DNA of 64,000 nt from Megamerina dolium. Taxonomy: Eukaryota; Arthropoda; Insecta; Diptera; Megamerinidae. This document shows, piece after piece, positions 12,158 to 22,412 of the stretch. Both the position numbers and the translations under genes were made by a program. Location of the stretch: positions 35,509,335-35,573,334 of the forward strand of contig OY978528.1 in the NCBI GenBank assembly GCA_963854835.1, given 5' to 3'. Every line of letters begins with the position of its first letter. The first letter of the stretch is position 1. The notes under the pieces were generated by a model. It saw only the letters and a program-made list of their open reading frames with translations. It had not been told where the DNA came from and did no database searches.

Positions 12158-12550
12158 ACAACAGCAAATTATAGAGGTTGCCCAGTATATACAACCCTAA
12201 AGCTAAATTTCTCCGCTAGCAATCAACCTCTAAAACCAGTTGAGCAAACTCAGATAGCCAACTCAAGTAAGAGACAAAATATTGATGCAACACAATTCTT
12301 CTCTGCAATCCCAAACAAGAATCAAACCAATTCATACGCTAGCGTGTTAAAACAAAACCCACACCAACAAAGCAATGTAAATAATGAGCAGAAACACTCA
12401 CTGCCCACCCAACAGCCAAGTACCCTTGAACATTTGCTTCAAACATTGATTCAGAATATGAACCAATTCATGAACTCAATGCAAACAATGATGCAAGAAA
12501 TGATGAAAAATCAATCGATGTTACTCCAAACATTGCTATCCAGACCATGA
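12158..12550 (+). CDS. Jockey-type ORF1 (Gag-like), C-terminal part only
   Basis: Open from about 12158 to a TGA at 12548-12550. It begins in ANYRGCPVY, the segment that follows the zinc knuckles in Jockey-family ORF1. It continues with a Gln/Asn/Ser-rich stretch containing SYASVLKQ and ends in a Met/Gln-rich amphipathic run (MNSMQTMMQEMMKNQ). About two thirds of ORF1, including the knuckles, is missing, so there is no natural start. It would be translated only from an upstream promoter. Confidence 0.7.
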   Translation, partial: TTANYRGCPVYTTLKLNFSASNQPLKPVEQTQIANSSKRQNIDATQFFSAIPNKNQTNSYASVLKQNPHQQSNVNNEQKHSLPTQQPSTLEHLLQTLIQNMNQFMNSMQTMMQEMMKNQSMLLQTLLSRP

Positions 12551-15331
12551 GTTGTCTCAAGATATGCCACTGGAACGCCAACGGCTTAAGCCAGCACCGT
12601 TTGGAGCTAATTCAATTCCTTGAATCCAGCCAAATCGACATAATGATGATATCTGAGACCCATTTCACTGACAAAAATTGCTACCAAATACCATATTACA
12701 AACTGTACACCACAAATCATCCGCATGGTAAGGCACGTGGAGGAACTGCCATATTGATAAAAAGCAGAATAAAACATCATGTTCTCGAAGATTTTAGTAG
12801 CGTCTACTTGCAAGCAACATCTATATGTCTGGAAGAATACATCTCTAACCTAGTAATATCTGCGATATACTGTCCCCCAAGATACAGTATTACCGAACAG
12901 CAATATAAAGAATTTTTCTCAACTCTTGGTAGCAAATTCTTGGTTGCTGGCGATTTCAACGCCAAACACACTCACTGGGGCTCCCGATTAATAACTCCAA
13001 AAGGCAAAAGACTATGTTCAATCATCACTAACCACGGCTACGATGTTATTTCAAATGGTCAACCGACATATTGGCCGACGGACAAGAGGAAAATACCCGA
13101 TCTCATAGACTTTGGAGTCGCCAAAGGTTTGCAGATGGAAAATATCTCCACAGAGTGTAATTATGATCTATCATCTGACCACTCACCCACGGTAATATCT
13201 ATAAAATCACCAAGCCCCCAAAGCAATTGCGTTAGAAAGAAAATAGACTGGTTAAAATTCAAGAAATATATAAATTCCCATCTTCCTCTGAGTACTGTAT
13301 TAAGAAATGGACACGATGTAGACTCAGCACTCGAAAAATTCAACCAGCTGCTCTCATTAGCTCTCAGCTCAGCCACCTGCACAAAGGTATGCAAGCAATC
13401 AAACTATAGCTCATACACACCAGCCGATATTGAATTGCTAGTAAGACAGAAAAGAAGACTCCGAAGACAATGGCAAGAATTCAGATCACCGAATCTGAAA
13501 ACACAGCTACAGCACTGCACTCGAAAGTTAAAGCAAGCCTTAAAAAATAAAAACAACAAAGAGTTAGAAGAGCACATAGCGAAATTAACACCTGGTGAAG
13601 CGTCAGACTACTCTTTGTGGAAATCAGCAAAAAAATCAAATCGGCCAATTCTCACTGATTCCCCCATCCGTTTGAGTGACGGTAATTGGGCTAGAAGCAA
13701 CTGTGAGAAGGGTTTGGCTTTTGCAAACCACCTAAAAAGTGTGTTTACACCCAATCCACCCTCTTCACAGTCCTCATTACCAATATTAACCTCTCAACCT
13801 TGCTCAATAACGCTCAAAATTAAAAAAAAGGACATATTCAAAGCAATTTATAAAGATTTAAACCCAAAAAAATCACCTGGTCCAGATAAAATTACCGGTA
13901 AAATGATAAAAGAGCTACCTCCGGCTTCAGTAATTCATCTGATGCACATTTTCAATGCTATCCTTCGTATTAAACACTATCCCAAATGCTGGAAAACTTC
14001 AAAAATTATTATGATAGCAAAACCAGGAAAAGACCCTACAAAAGTTGCATCGTACAGACCTATCAGCCTCCTGCCTCTACTTTCTAAAGTATTCGAAAAG
14101 CTACTTGTCATGAATATAACTCCATTTATTAATCTCAACCAACTGATTCCTCAACATCAGTTTGGATTTAGAAAACAGCACGGCACAATAGAACAAGTCC
14201 ACCGCATTGTAACTCTGATAAGGAACACTTTTGAAGAAAAAAAGTATTGCTCAGCTGTCTTTCTTGATATCACTCAAGCTTTCGATAAAGTATGGCACGA
14301 TGGCCTTATTTACAAACTCAAACTATTACTGCCTGCAAATGTCTCCTCATTGCTTAGTAGCTACCTCACGAAAAGACAATTTCTCGTACATCACAAGGAT
14401 TACACAACAAATCCATTGGATATTCACGCTGGCGTTCCTCAAGGAAGCGTTTTGGGTCCCTTACTGTATCTCTTATACACTTCAGATATGCCCAACAATA
14501 ACTATACATTCATATCGACCTTTGCTGATGATACGGCAATATTGTGCTCTCGCTCTAACCCCATAGAAGCTACTAAACTCCTGCAGACTCACGTCGATTC
14601 TCTCGAAATCTGGCTAGCAAAATGGCGTATAAAAGTCAATGAATCAAAGAGCGTACATGTAACCTTCACGCTAAGGCTAGATACATGTCCCCCACTTAAA
14701 ATTAATGGCCAATCAGTTCCACAATGTTCCTCAACAAAGTACTTGGGTATTCACCTCGACAGAAGGCTGACATGGAAATATCACATAGAGGCAAAGAAAA
14801 CTCAGATCAAGCTTAAAATGAATCAGTTATGGTGGCTGTTACACAAAAGATCAAAGTTGAATCTTGAATACAAAGTGCTATTATATAAAGCAATCCTGAA
14901 ACCAATCTGCACTTATGGTATTCAGTTTTGGGGCACCGCATCTCCCTCTAATATCGAAAAATTGCAGCGAATACAATCCAAGTGTGTGCGAATTATTGTA
15001 AACGCGCCTTGGTATATGAGGAACGTTAACATCCATCGAGATTTAAATGTATCCACAATTTCTGAGGAAGTTGCAATGTCCTGCAGAAGCTACATTCAAA
15101 AATTACACAGTCATCCGAATCCCCTTGCTAGGCAATTGTTGCTGAGCAAGGGGCATCGTCGATTAAAAAGAAAAGACACACTGAAAAAAAAAACAAGATT
15201 TTCTAAAAAACATAAATCAGCATCATTGAAGGCGGTCAATGACGCAAATCATCAAAAATGCCGTCGTTTAAATATTTTTGATCCCGTTTCAATAATAAAT
15301 TACATAAAACATTACACAATTAAATTTATAT
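12158..15331 (+). mobile_element. Jockey-type non-LTR retrotransposon, 5' truncated
   Basis: Contains the C-terminal end of ORF1 and an intact ORF2. The 5' end is cut within ORF1 and joins directly to the tail of LINE X. The right boundary is about 15331, where Gypsy protease codons resume. No poly(A) tail is visible, so the 3' end may also be lost. Confidence 0.8.
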
Positions 15332-15384
15332 GCTGCAATCGGAAATCCCATATCAACATTTTTAAACAAGGTCCTTCAAATTAG
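12547..15384 (+). CDS. Jockey-type ORF2: APE endonuclease and reverse transcriptase
   Basis: 945 codons without a stop. An N-terminal exonuclease/endonuclease/phosphatase domain (about residues 1-220) shows HWNANGL, SETHF, AGDFNAKH and the terminal SSDHSP. The RT domain (about 430-700) shows SPGPDKI, PISLLPLLSKVFEKL, FLDITQAFDKVWH, GVPQGSVLGP and the catalytic FADD. A Jockey-like C-terminal region ends in RRLNIFDP. Start ATG 12547 overlaps the ORF1 stop (ATGA), the usual LINE stop/restart arrangement. The last 17-20 codons (after about 15325) run out into Gypsy-derived DNA in a different frame, so the native C-terminus is probably altered. Intact enzyme motifs make this a potential RT source. 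Confidence 0.9.
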   Translation: MSCLKICHWNANGLSQHRLELIQFLESSQIDIMMISETHFTDKNCYQIPYYKLYTTNHPHGKARGGTAILIKSRIKHHVLEDFSSVYLQATSICLEEYISNLVISAIYCPPRYSITEQQYKEFFSTLGSKFLVAGDFNAKHTHWGSRLITPKGKRLCSIITNHGYDVISNGQPTYWPTDKRKIPDLIDFGVAKGLQMENISTECNYDLSSDHSPTVISIKSPSPQSNCVRKKIDWLKFKKYINSHLPLSTVLRNGHDVDSALEKFNQLLSLALSSATCTKVCKQSNYSSYTPADIELLVRQKRRLRRQWQEFRSPNLKTQLQHCTRKLKQALKNKNNKELEEHIAKLTPGEASDYSLWKSAKKSNRPILTDSPIRLSDGNWARSNCEKGLAFANHLKSVFTPNPPSSQSSLPILTSQPCSITLKIKKKDIFKAIYKDLNPKKSPGPDKITGKMIKELPPASVIHLMHIFNAILRIKHYPKCWKTSKIIMIAKPGKDPTKVASYRPISLLPLLSKVFEKLLVMNITPFINLNQLIPQHQFGFRKQHGTIEQVHRIVTLIRNTFEEKKYCSAVFLDITQAFDKVWHDGLIYKLKLLLPANVSSLLSSYLTKRQFLVHHKDYTTNPLDIHAGVPQGSVLGPLLYLLYTSDMPNNNYTFISTFADDTAILCSRSNPIEATKLLQTHVDSLEIWLAKWRIKVNESKSVHVTFTLRLDTCPPLKINGQSVPQCSSTKYLGIHLDRRLTWKYHIEAKKTQIKLKMNQLWWLLHKRSKLNLEYKVLLYKAILKPICTYGIQFWGTASPSNIEKLQRIQSKCVRIIVNAPWYMRNVNIHRDLNVSTISEEVAMSCRSYIQKLHSHPNPLARQLLLSKGHRRLKRKDTLKKKTRFSKKHKSASLKAVNDANHQKCRRLNIFDPVSIINYIKHYTIKFICCNRKSHINIFKQGPSN

Positions 15385-17385
15385 TCTAAGTTTCAAAAAC
15401 AAGATTTTCGAATGGAAATTTATAATTGCAGAGGTAAACAAATCGATAATAGGAGCAGATCTCGTTCACTTTTTTGCCATTATAGTAGATGTTAAAAATA
15501 AATGCCTTAAGACTTCTGATAACCAAATATCAATTGGATCAATAAGTTTTTCAAATAACTTACTATCAATGCAAACGGTCAATGATCAAGCATCATAGTA
15601 TGAATTATTAAAAAAATTTCATGGAATAACACGGGCTGAACAAAATTCTGCATATAATAATATATGTTGAACACGAAATTATTACCCATGGCCCTCCTGT
15701 GCATTGCAAAGTTCGACGATTAGATTCTTTTAATCTTTCTGCTGCGTAAGAAGAGTTCGATCCCTTACTTCAACAGGGAATAATAAGATCAAAAAGTAGT
15801 TGGGCAAGCCCTTTGCATATGGTTCCCAAACCAAATGGCCAATACGGTTCCGGATCGATATGCTCTTCCTAATATCAGAGATTTTAATGCAAACATTCAT
15901 GGAAAAAATATTTTCTCGCAACTCGATTTAGTAAAAGCATTCCATCAAATTCTCATGAGACAAGAAGACATCTCCCAAAAAAAAAAAAATATATGCAGCA
16001 TACGATAGAGCTGCTGGCTATTTACGAATCTATTAAACATTTTCGATATATGTTGTAGGGAAAAAATTTTGCAGTATTCACTGACCACATTTGCATTTAC
16101 AAAGTAAATCGATAGTTTTCTCCAAGGCAATTCAGATATTTGGAGTTTATATCACAATTCTCAACAAATATTCAATATATAAAAGGAAAAGAAAATGTTG
16201 TTGCAGACTTTTTATCCAGAATATCAACTATTAAAATTTCGAGTAGTTTATTAGCGGAACTTGCAAAATCTCAATAACAAGATAATGAAATTCAAAATTA
16301 CTTAAAAATCGGAAATTCATCGCTTATTCTACATGAAGTTTCAATTTCTGGTAATAAATTATGGTGTGATATGTCATCTGGAAAGCCTTGTTTGTCTCGA
16401 AAATAATGAGTTGCAGAGTATTTCAAAATTTTCATCAACTATCTCATCCTGGAACCCAAACTTCATTCAAATTAAACAAAAATAAATTTATTTGGCCAAA
16501 CATCAATAAAGACATAACTAATTGGGTGAGATCCTGCATCCGCTGTTAAAAGTCGAAAATTACTCGACATTGCATTAAACCAATATCTGAATATCCACTG
16601 CCAGAGAAGAGATTTGATCATATACAGTATTGTGCAAAACTTAAGCAACTGGCATAGTGCTCTCATTGATTTCAAATTTACTAAAAAATAAAAGCGCTTA
16701 GATTGAATGTTTTAATATTTATTTGTTCCTTCATTAAATACATAAAAAACAACAACAACAAAAGTTCGGTATTCTTACGAAATTAACTGTAAACAACAAA
16801 AAACAAATTATACTCATATTTCATCTGTGCAAAACTTAAGCAACTCGGAGTGCAAAGGTGTTCGATATTTCTTTGTTCAGCACTATGCCAGTTGCTTAAG
16901 TTTTGCACAATACTGTAAATATTGATATAATTGGCCTTCTAATGGATATCGTTTCTGTCATTATATCAAAAATGGATTTGCCGTTATGGAGTACCCTTAG
17001 ATATTTCCACAGATCAAGGCAAACAGTTTGAATCGGATTTGTTCAATGAAGTTTCTAAATTCATTGGATCACAGCATATACGCACCACAACTTACCATTC
17101 ACAGTCAAATGAACTAATTGAACAATTTAATCGCACGATGCAAAGGAGGATTGAACTGGTCAGAAACAGTTCCAAGTATTTTACTTGGACTATAGAAGCA
17201 GCGTAAAAGAAGACCTGGGATTGGCTCCGTGTGAAATTGTGTTTGGATCATCATTACGCTTGCTAGGAGAATATTTTGAAAGCACACCAACCCCCTTACA
17301 CAATGATTTTGTATTGAACTTAAAACTTGAATTGATTAAAACCAGCATTCGTTGATTCATTTTTTTACGGAAGGAACTTATTATA
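15332..17385 (+). pseudogene. pol of Gypsy element F (protease end, RT, RNase H, integrase), broken
   Basis: Protease C-terminal half: FEWKFIIAEVNKSIIGADL at about 15405-15465; the catalytic DTG is not present. RT pieces: VEHEIITHGPPVHCKVRR (about 15665), a WASPLHMVPKPNG block and IFSQLDLVKAFHQI (about 15910). RNase H/linker: ELLAIYESIKHF (about 16010) and ENVVADFLSRI. Integrase: DHINIDIIG, interrupted by a MITE at 16625-16915; STDQGKQFESDLFNEVSKF (about 17010); and EQFNRTM (about 17120). Stops and frameshifts throughout. The Gag fragment at 10925-11560 is probably from the same insertion. Confidence 0.82.
16625..16915. mobile_element. 291-bp Tc1/mariner-type MITE with 37-bp TIRs
   Basis: Perfect 37-bp terminal inverted repeats starting CAGTATTGTGCAAAAC, flanked by TA on both sides (16623-16624 and 16916-16917). 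This TIR/TSD combination is typical of Tc1/mariner MITEs. A diverged internal copy of the TIR (TGTGCAAAACTTAAGCAACT) lies at about 16827. It sits inside the integrase relic of Gypsy F; removing it restores the codons around DHINIDIIG. No ORF. Confidence 0.93.
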
Positions 17386-18011
17386 GTATCAACACTTTGA
17401 ACAATGTTTTAGATTTTATTATTTTTGAATTTAAAAAGAACAAAAAAGAAAATAAATTTTTTAGTACTTTTTATGGTTTGAATAAAAAAAGTTTGGATTT
17501 TATAATATATTTATAAACAAATAACCATAAATACAAACTGTCTTCTTTTTAAATATTTCTTTCATTTCTATCGCTTGAACCATTGACTGTTCTTTCTTAA
17601 AATTAACCTGAACTTTTTTACCTTAGACTTCATTTCAGCTTTCCTTATCAAATATATAACCGCAATATATCAAACGTGTCAATTTAAAATAATTGAAATA
17701 ATTAATTGTAACGGAATTGTAACGGACAACGGTAAAGCTATCGCTGTGACATCAGTTCGAGTAAACATAATTGCGGCAGACATAAATAATTTATTCCTGA
17801 ACAGTTGTATATTCAGAAATAAATGTATATTTCAACTTATTCAAATATAAAACAGAGCTTAATTTAAGTGACAGCCAGATCAATTAACACCGTGCCGTCG
17901 CCGGTAAAAATAGAAATACATTCAATACCGCTTTACCGTCGTCCACCGCAATTCTCGGTAAAGCTTCAAAATAAATATTACTCGACATTTATAAAAAATA
18001 CAAAAACCATA
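17386..18011. other. AT-rich DNA with probable LTR remnant of element F
   Basis: No gene. From about 17704 the sequence TGTAACGGAATTGTAACGG is followed by text with LTR-like features (AATAAA boxes around 17785-17825 and 17970), running up to the Folliculin stop codon. This fits the 3' LTR of element F, but no second copy was found in the window to prove it. Presumably also supplies the Folliculin 3'UTR. Confidence 0.3.
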
Positions 18012-19630
18012 TTACTTTAGATGTGAACTCCAATAACTAATTAACGGCTGATCCTGCGGTTGTACTCCCAGAACTTTTTTGAGCTTTTGGACAGCAGTTT
18101 TAGCCCGATTTAAGCAAATCACATTACTGTAAATAAATTTAAATGGAATTTTCAAATATACTAAATGATTACAATATATGTACATACTTTTTCCACTCTT
18201 CTATAAGCACTTTTGTATGTTTATTAAGAACTAAATCAGTAAAACGAGTCTCATCAACCGCTTTTATTAATTTCACCATTAAACCCGGCCCTAAAATAAG
18301 AATGTTGTACTATTTTTCAGAGCTTCAATGAAATATACATACATTTACTTGGAACATTTCCTGGCCATTTTATGGAAACATCGTTTCCATTTGTTGTCCC
18401 ACTCAAAAAATCAATGCGAAAAACCGAGCTACACGATATGGGAACAGCTATTTCATTAGAGACCGAAATGATTTTATATTCTGAACTTATGGAATGCTGA
18501 TGTTGGGCATCTATTCGCATTAGATTATGCATTTGATCAGGTAGCAGCTTTTTAAGACAAAGCATAAAATTAAAGGTTCGCTCAGGTGGTCCTCGGACAA
18601 TTATCTACAAGTAATAGGTGTATATTTGCACATACATATAATATCGTACGTCGTATACAAATGTAAAAACATACCTTAACGCCAGTTAAAGCACAATAGC
18701 ATACTGCTATAAAATCTTTACGGACGACTTGTTTAATATGCCGTAGAGAAAAGAACTCTTCGTGTTCAGTATCTTCATCGTATTTCTGTATCATTGGCAA
18801 AGTACTGCTGTTGTATGTTAAACGCTGCTGTGGCGGTCGCCCACTACTTTGTGGTGGTAGCCAAGGTAAATTGCCAAAAGTAATGTGCTCCGTAAGAAAA
18901 CGTGATCCAGCCAATAGAACCCATGCAAAATGCGAGTGTAGATGAGCAAATATATTTTCTTCATCCGTAAGTTCAATAATAGAACGCGGCGTTTGCACAA
19001 GTATTTGAGAACTAGAGAGTCGACTTTGTCTTGGTGAACATTTAGTCGCTTCGTTCTCTCTTGTTCTTTGCGCTGACGCCTGTATTTCAGTGGAAATTTT
19101 ACGTAAATGTTCAGCCAAAAAGGGTTTTATGTTTAGTAGAAAATATTTATCTTTCATCAGTATGATTATTGAAAATAGTTGATAAAACCCACGTGACTAT
19201 TAAATATCAATTAATTAGGTCGTGTTGAATAACGACGATGATGAAATATATATTTTACCTGCAAATCGCTCACGTGAAACGTGTGACTTAAGACATGCCC
19301 CCTAGAGGAATCACCAAAAAATACAAAACCACCATCCTTGTTGCAATTAATCTCACAGCTCAAGCTTCTCACTGCCGCCTGCTTAATTAGCGCAGCTACC
19401 TCTGGCAGCGCAGCGGTATGTGTGCTTAAAAATGTTGCGCCACTTTCATTGTCCTTACTATAGATGCCTTTCGATTGTCCTAATGAATTACATGCTGAAC
19501 ATATTTTATTCACATTAGTTTGGTCCAATTGCAAATTTTCCAGTTTAGTGTCACGTAGTGTTTGTGTGCAAAAAATAGAGCATGGACCATGCGCTTCGCA
19601 AAAATGGCATAATGCAATTACTGCATTCAT
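18012..19630 (-). CDS. Flcn: Folliculin, complete, 5 exons
   Basis: Longin/DENN-module protein; with FNIP it acts as a GAP for RagC/D at the lysosome in amino-acid signalling to TORC1. Exons (minus): 19630-19259, 19196-18675, 18604-18349, 18290-18188 and 18126-18012; the sum is 1368 nt, i.e. 455 aa plus stop. All introns are GT/AG and 57-69 bp. The N-terminus MNAVIALCHFCEAHGP and the block RSLSCEINCNKDG..FFGD..GHVLSHTF are diagnostic of folliculin. ENIFAHLHSHFAWVLLAGSR and the short C-terminal exon (LGVQPQD...YWSSHLK) complete the DENN part. It is shorter than human FLCN (579 aa), as usual in flies. The first ATG is used because homology begins there. Confidence 0.93.
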
Positions 19631-20118
19631 TGTATACTATGAAAGCAAAATTTAATTTCTAACTAGTTTATAAAACTATTGCAGAAAATTTTTATTTACT
19701 AACGTTAAATAGAATTTTATTTGTTTTGGTGATATAAAACCAGCTGATTTTATTTGGGATATTTATTCTTTCAGAGTTGCCATTTCGATTGGTTTTAATA
19801 ATAATGTCTATTTTTTTGTTAAATTTGCTCCTTGAATTGGCAAATCCTTTTCCAGTCAAGTTTAGCGTTGCCAGAATATTGATTTTATTGTAATTTTGGC
19901 GATTATGGTATTCCTCTAAACGTTTAAATTTACCAACGCTGAAATCGACGCGTTTACACAATCTTTGCTTGAACTTACACAATTTGTGTGTAAAAAGCAC
20001 TTCTCACAAATTTTGACAGCTGTTTTACGATATCGTACGTTTACGAGGTTTACGTGGTATACGACGCATTTGAACGTTTAGATGAGAACCCCTAACAAAA
20101 AATTTTTTTATTCCTAAT
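19631..20118. other. Folliculin upstream region
   Basis: Promoter/5'UTR side of Folliculin. A 102-codon minus-strand ORF (20000-19692; rich in Lys, Asn and Ile) matches no family I recognise and could be chance in AT-rich DNA or an upstream ORF. No other signal. Confidence 0.4.
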
Positions 20119-20610
20119 AGCCTAGACAGACGGCAGCCTAATTCCGGATTACCGGCGCACTTAATCCGAATAAAATAATAACCTGACAGACGGCAGTATT
20201 ACGGATTAACTAAACGGCTGACTATCACTATCAATTTCTGTCATCTATCACTCTCGATATGAGAAAATCTACAAGAAGTACGTGAACTGAAAACTATCAG
20301 AAACTTGTAAATTGACATTCACCGTTCATAATTGACAGCTGGATTTATTTGTTCGCCAACACTTTCATGTTGAAAACTGTAAACAATTGTTGAAAGTTTT
20401 TTGTTAGCGAACACACCTAATATTTTGTAAAATGGATGGGGAAAAATTCACAATAGACAATTTTCAGCAGTGTTGCCATTGCAAATTGCCCTAATCCTCT
20501 TTTATTTTGAGAATTAACTCATAGAGTTTATGCGGATTAGCTGCAGTTAATGCCCGAGTTAATTCGAATTAACTCGGTAATCCGGAATTAGGCTGCCGTC
20601 TGTCTAGGCT
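20119..20610. mobile_element. MITE family M, full-length copy 1
   Basis: 492 bp bounded by inverted repeats AGCCTAGACAGACGGCAGCC and its complement (GGCTGCCGTCTGTCTAGGCT). The matching continues through CTAATTCCGGATTACCG, about 37 bp in all. A subterminal second GACAGACGGCAG motif lies at about 20184. No coding capacity. Further copies at 26269-27639. Target duplication not clear, so superfamily unassigned. Confidence 0.9.
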
Positions 20611-20639
20611 ATAACGTAGCAAAGGTGGGTCTATCGTTT

Positions 20640-21480
20640 ATTCCGAATATAACACCATAACATCATAAGCAAGCAGATGTATTTTTATGTCAGTATTGGC
20701 ATACAGCTCATAAAGCTCAGTGTTGTATCTTATTTGGTACTCCTCATCAACGCAAATATATCTATATATAAATATAGGCACATATCACAGGACAGGCATG
20801 ATTAGAGACTTATAAAGTATAGTTTTCGTTCTTCGAGAGAAGACTTAATTTCTCAATTGCTTACCTAACATAAAATAGCATATATTTCCACAAGTGGTCT
20901 TTCGCAATATTTCCAAATATACTTAATTACGGTTAACAATGCTGTTTCTAAGATAAACAAAATCTTTTATTATTTCAGAAGTGTAGTTGTCAATGGTGAG
21001 TTGCTGTCCAATTAAGAGAATATTTCACTGAATGGTCGTCATAATAATAATAGCACCAATATGTGATATCTGACGCATCTGCATCTACAGTAACTTGGAA
21101 ATGTGTTCCCTCCATAGGCACCATTACTCTGAAAGCAAGCCTTCCGTCGATCCCCACGGAATCAATTCGCTCGTTCGCTGATCTGGAGACAGCCATGTCG
21201 CTTTATGGATGTCGAAATATTGGAATCTGGAACTTGAACATTTCGATAGTTGGATCAAAGATACCTTTCTTCTCCACCCTGGGATTAAAGTCGCCAAGCA
21301 CGGTTTTAATATGGGCAGCAGGCATAATCTACGACACGCTCAAAGAAGCTCTCCTTGGCACCATCCTCCTTCCTCTTCATCGATTTTTAAAATGTTAAAA
21401 TGTTAATGCCTGTTGACGTTATCGAACTGATAAAGGTAACGGGCACATTTGCTTCGTGTTAAATCTTATAATAGCAAATG
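20640..21480 (-). pseudogene. LINE X relic, antisense: endonuclease and post-RT tail
   Basis: Read on the minus strand from right to left. An endonuclease piece shows VLGDFNPRVEKKGIFDPT (about 21300-21250) and HKATWLSPDQRT (about 21205-21170), then IDSVGIDGR. It skips the RT entirely and continues with SRRTKTILYKSLIMPVL (about 20850-20800) and EYQIRYNTELYELYANTDI (about 20735-20680). The tail matches the copy at 11791-12090, so this is the same family, internally deleted. The plus-strand ORFs here are shadows. Confidence 0.78.
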
Positions 21481-21644
21481 CACAGCCATATATGTTGGCC
21501 GAGCAGGTGTAATAATTATAATTATAAATTGCTTTTTGAGGACACATAAGAGCAAGGGCAAGATGGTGAAGAAGTTGTTCTTCAAGCCAGTAACCCTATT
21601 CCGATTCATTTTCCGCTTAAACTCAAACTTCTTTGCTTATAGCA
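21481..21644. other. Spacer
   Basis: May include upstream parts of the antisense LINE relic; nothing else recognised. Confidence 0.3.
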
Positions 21645-21936
21645 TGTTTACATTATGAGATTTATTCGAGATTTATGCCTTTATCGAGATTTAGCAACAA
21701 ATCCAGTAGAAATATATGCGATTTACCATACAAAGCTAAATCTCGAAATAAGCGATATTTATTTGAAATCTCTCATAAACTGATTAATAATCGTTCGATG
21801 CTCATCGTTTATTAACAAACGTCAAAAAATAAACAAATGAGATTTTCCTTATTGCGCTTACTTTTTTTCACAATTTCTGAAATTTCTCAAATATCTGTTC
21901 AACTTCACTTTTGGCCTTATTCAAGTAAGAAAATAC

Positions 21937-22374
21937 TGTTACGTTTTTATTCTGTGAACGTTTAATTCTATTTGAATTACCTTGTTCGATCACTGGATTC
22001 TGTTAATGATAACTGCAACACTTATTTTATACAACTATATACAGCAACAATTTATTTAATAATCTCTATTTACAATCAACACTGTTTACAATCAACTATT
22101 TACTATAACACTTAAATGTACTTGCAACTTTTGCCTCTGTATCAATGTTTTCGCAATCACGTTCGGAAGTAGATTGATTGTCAATACTCAACACTGGCTC
22201 TATTTATACTCTGTTGGCAGCCCCCCAGAATCTTCCTTTATCGAGATTTTTCCCTTCCTTTCTCGTTGGCTTGTTCTGGTTATCGCTTATTTCTTTTTGT
22301 TGACATTCGTTTCGATGCTGCCAATAGAGTCAGTCACAATAGTGATGAGTAATCAACTATCGATACTCGTTACA
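21937..22374 (-). repeat. 3' LTR of copy B
   Basis: 438 bp; begins TGTAACGAG and ends AACGTAACA in element orientation (TG..CA ends). TATA-like TATAAATAG near the middle. Confidence 0.95.
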
Positions 22375-22412
22375 CTGCCCTCCTCTTAACCTTGTTCGTC
22401 CCGAACAAGTTT

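Noticed and set aside
4715..16915. MITE at 16625 as a derivative of the Tc1 relic at 4715
   Set aside because: Their terminal sequences do not match.
19692..20000. 102-codon minus ORF upstream of Folliculin
   Set aside because: No recognised motif; Lys/Asn/Ile-rich composition is expected of AT-rich DNA. Kept only as a remark; conservation in another fly would revive it.
21063..21398. 111-codon plus ORF near the LINE relic
   Set aside because: Shadow of the minus-strand LINE endonuclease, which has recognisable motifs.
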